From assembly GCA_019188255.1 (NCBI GenBank), contig JAETXT010000005.1:1364001-1428000 (forward strand): 64,000 bases of DNA. Direction: 5' to 3'. Below the pieces are notes generated by a model. That model saw only the letters and a program-made list of their open reading frames with translations. It ran no database searches and was not told the origin of the DNA. Each line of letters begins with the position of its first letter. The stretch's first letter is position 1. This stretch comes from Verticillium longisporum (lineage: Eukaryota > Ascomycota > Sordariomycetes > Glomerellales > Plectosphaerellaceae). Shown here in pieces: positions 62,116 to 64,000 of this stretch. The position numbers and the translations under genes are program-made.

Positions 62116-64000
62116 GATGGCGAGGCTGTAGGTAAAACTTCAAGCCCAGACAGGCCAAGGACAGCCCGATGATGTGTTGAGCAGCAGAATAGAAGGCCAG
62201 GATTGGGTGGATGAACTAGCCGCCCAAAGCTGTGGTGGTGAGTCTCGGGGCACCACAAGGTAACGTGAACTCGTTAGAAGACGGATTGCCTTGGAGAGAG
62301 AATGAAAAGTCACATTCTGCACAGCGTCAAGGGACGCGGCAAACGGCACCAAATAGTCAGATCGGACATTATGATCCCAGGCCACGGGCCACGGAGCCAC
62401 GGAGGTTTGCCGACCGTACTACGAGGCTGACTGTGGCCGAAGGCCGAGAAGGGTCTGAAAGTGTGCCTGGACATCGGGCACAAAACTGTCCGAAGTGCCC
62501 CAAGGATCGCGGTAAGGGGGAGTCTATGACGAGCTCTGGGGGTGGGATCCACGATGAGATCAGACTGACTGGTCTCAAGATCATCAAGTGGGAAAAGGCC
62601 CAGATAAGGTACGGTAGGCTAGCTACGCCAGATCATCCGATTGGGTCGGTTTCGACGTGGTACCACAACCTCAGGGTTGCTGCTGGAACGCGTGTTCCAA
62701 TGTTTTCGACATACCAGATGGCAGATGACCCATGTGGCAGTTCAGTTTACATGGAACGATCGTGGATTACACACTGAGGCGTTCACCTCAGTCATCGTGC
62801 TGACGGATCTGATAGCCAGTAGCCCTGAGGCTGCGATTTAGTGTGTCAACCTTAGCTACATGTACTCATGTGATATGAACCCTGACCCGTTCTCAGGATC
62901 TCGAAAACTGATGGATCCGCCAAATATTAGGAACCTGTGAGCAGAGAGTACCGTGAGGACTTTGACCATGAGGCTCTAGTCCAGGAGCGTCGCGAATCTT
63001 TCACGAGCCAAGCTCCGCGTCTGGCTCACTTCTCGTGCCGTATGCGGCACCCATTCATCTACATTTCCAAACAAGCTTCCACTAAGCGAGCGATGTCGAT
63101 GACCCAATCACGCCCTGATGTTATCCCACCATTGTCCTAGTACGCGTCATGATTCTGACCACCATCCAAACGTCATCCACTTCGAGACATTACAAATTAC
63201 AAATTTGCAAAAGCTGAATCGCAAGCACCGATGCCTCTCGGAGCTTGTGAGGGGACACGGTCCGTCGCCGATGCCGTGGTATATTCCTTCTGCCACAGGT
63301 TTGCTAGGGTGGGATCCGATCGGATTGTTTGCACAAGGCCAGCTGAAAGCTCCGAATTGGCCAGTGCAGTCACATCGATTACCGGGCAATCTCCCGATAT
63401 TGCTTTTCACGACGGGTTCGTGCCTCTTCATTTGCCGTAAGAGAAGGAAAATGAAGCTGTCACGAGGGGAGCTTGGCGAGTATGGTAGCAAACGACGGCG
63501 TAAACCGCGTCCAGCAGCTGGTGGTTTGGCTCGTGACACGCCTGCCACGGCGCTTCATGAATGTCAGCATGCGTAGGGTATTGGCAATCAGTCTCCTAAC
63601 ACCGTTATGATGACCCAGACGTGGCGCCTGTTCGATAAGTGAATTCCACGGAGCTTGTACCACCAGGAGAAGAGCCATGTGTGCATGCGCGATTGTCATT
63701 GACAGAACTGGGCAAAGCTGTCGACAGAAAATCTGGCACTCCTAAAATCCTTCACCTAACAACACCACTACAACCACCAAAATGACCGAATCTTCACACC
63801 ATAATACACCTACAAACGCTAGGGGCTGCTACCTTTATGGATAAATCCAGAACGTGTTAATCACTGGATTAATTCAATGCCGCAACGGATGAGGGATGTG
63901 GTAGCTATGGAGGGTAGAATGACTTGTTGGTAGATATGAGTGAATTGAAGAGTGCCAAATTTTCTGTCAACAGCTTGCTGGGGTCTGCCGGAATGCAAAT
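62116..64000. other. gene-free right end of window
   Basis: About 1.9 kb upstream of the PDR transporter. Frames up to 181 codons (62232-62777 plus) and 152 codons (63118-63576 plus) occur but lack domains, and the sequence composition is not coding-like. A neighbouring gene may begin beyond the window. Confidence 0.55.

Noticed and set aside
62232..62777. 181-codon plus-strand frame at the right end
   Set aside because: Lies in the promoter region of the PDR transporter; no protein-like pattern.

Overview
This is nuclear DNA of a filamentous ascomycete, most likely a Sordariomycete and plausibly Hypocreales. That placement is an inference from gene content, not a species call. The signs are short spliceosomal introns (about 48 to 170 nt) with GTRNGT donors and CTNAC-type branch points, GC-rich coding sequence, no operons, and fungal families: two full-size PDR (ABCG) transporters, three MFS transporters, deuterolysin, an NLP-type secreted protein, a fungal GILT-like protein and a muniscin Syp1.

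Layout. 1-7 kb: the 3' end of an unknown gene, then scavenger decapping enzyme DcpS tail-to-tail with a GILT-like protein, and an atypical hexokinase. 7-14.6 kb: an F-box protein, a large TPR/ankyrin protein with a C-terminal TIR/HET-like domain, exonuclease V, and a DUF2196/zinc-finger protein. 16-24.5 kb: an NLP gene, an MFS transporter, and a divergent pair of ACS-family MFS transporter and adenine/adenosine-deaminase-like protein. 24.7-29.3 kb: a PDR transporter with an apparent one-base frameshift. 31.9-37.4 kb: a WW-domain protein, mitochondrial NADH-cytochrome b5 reductase (MCR1) and a DHA2-type MFS. 40.7-46.1 kb: deuterolysin and SYP1. 46.9-54.2 kb: a 12-exon SNF2-RING ATPase, a 74-residue conserved orphan and ESF1. 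54.6-57 kb: two tRNA-Ala genes flanking a hypothetical protein. 57.2-62.1 kb: a second, intact PDR transporter. Several gene-poor stretches of 1 to 3.4 kb separate these blocks.

How the genes fit together. Most are independent housekeeping genes: mRNA decay, ribosome biogenesis, endocytosis, mitochondrial redox, mitochondrial or nuclear DNA repair. The clearest functional pairing is the divergent transporter/deaminase pair, whose shared promoter carries GATA-type sites and suggests purine or nitrogen scavenging. Five exporters or permeases and two secreted proteins (NLP, deuterolysin) suggest an environmental or host-associated life style.

The most unusual items are: the TPR-ankyrin-TIR/HET-like protein, a candidate immune or incompatibility effector; the in-frame TAG inside ESF1 with coding sequence continuing behind it; the PDR frameshift in a C run; two 18-nt micro-exons; and a GC-AG intron in the SNF2 gene. 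Exon boundaries were built by hand from splice motifs and reading frame. No alignment or database search was run.
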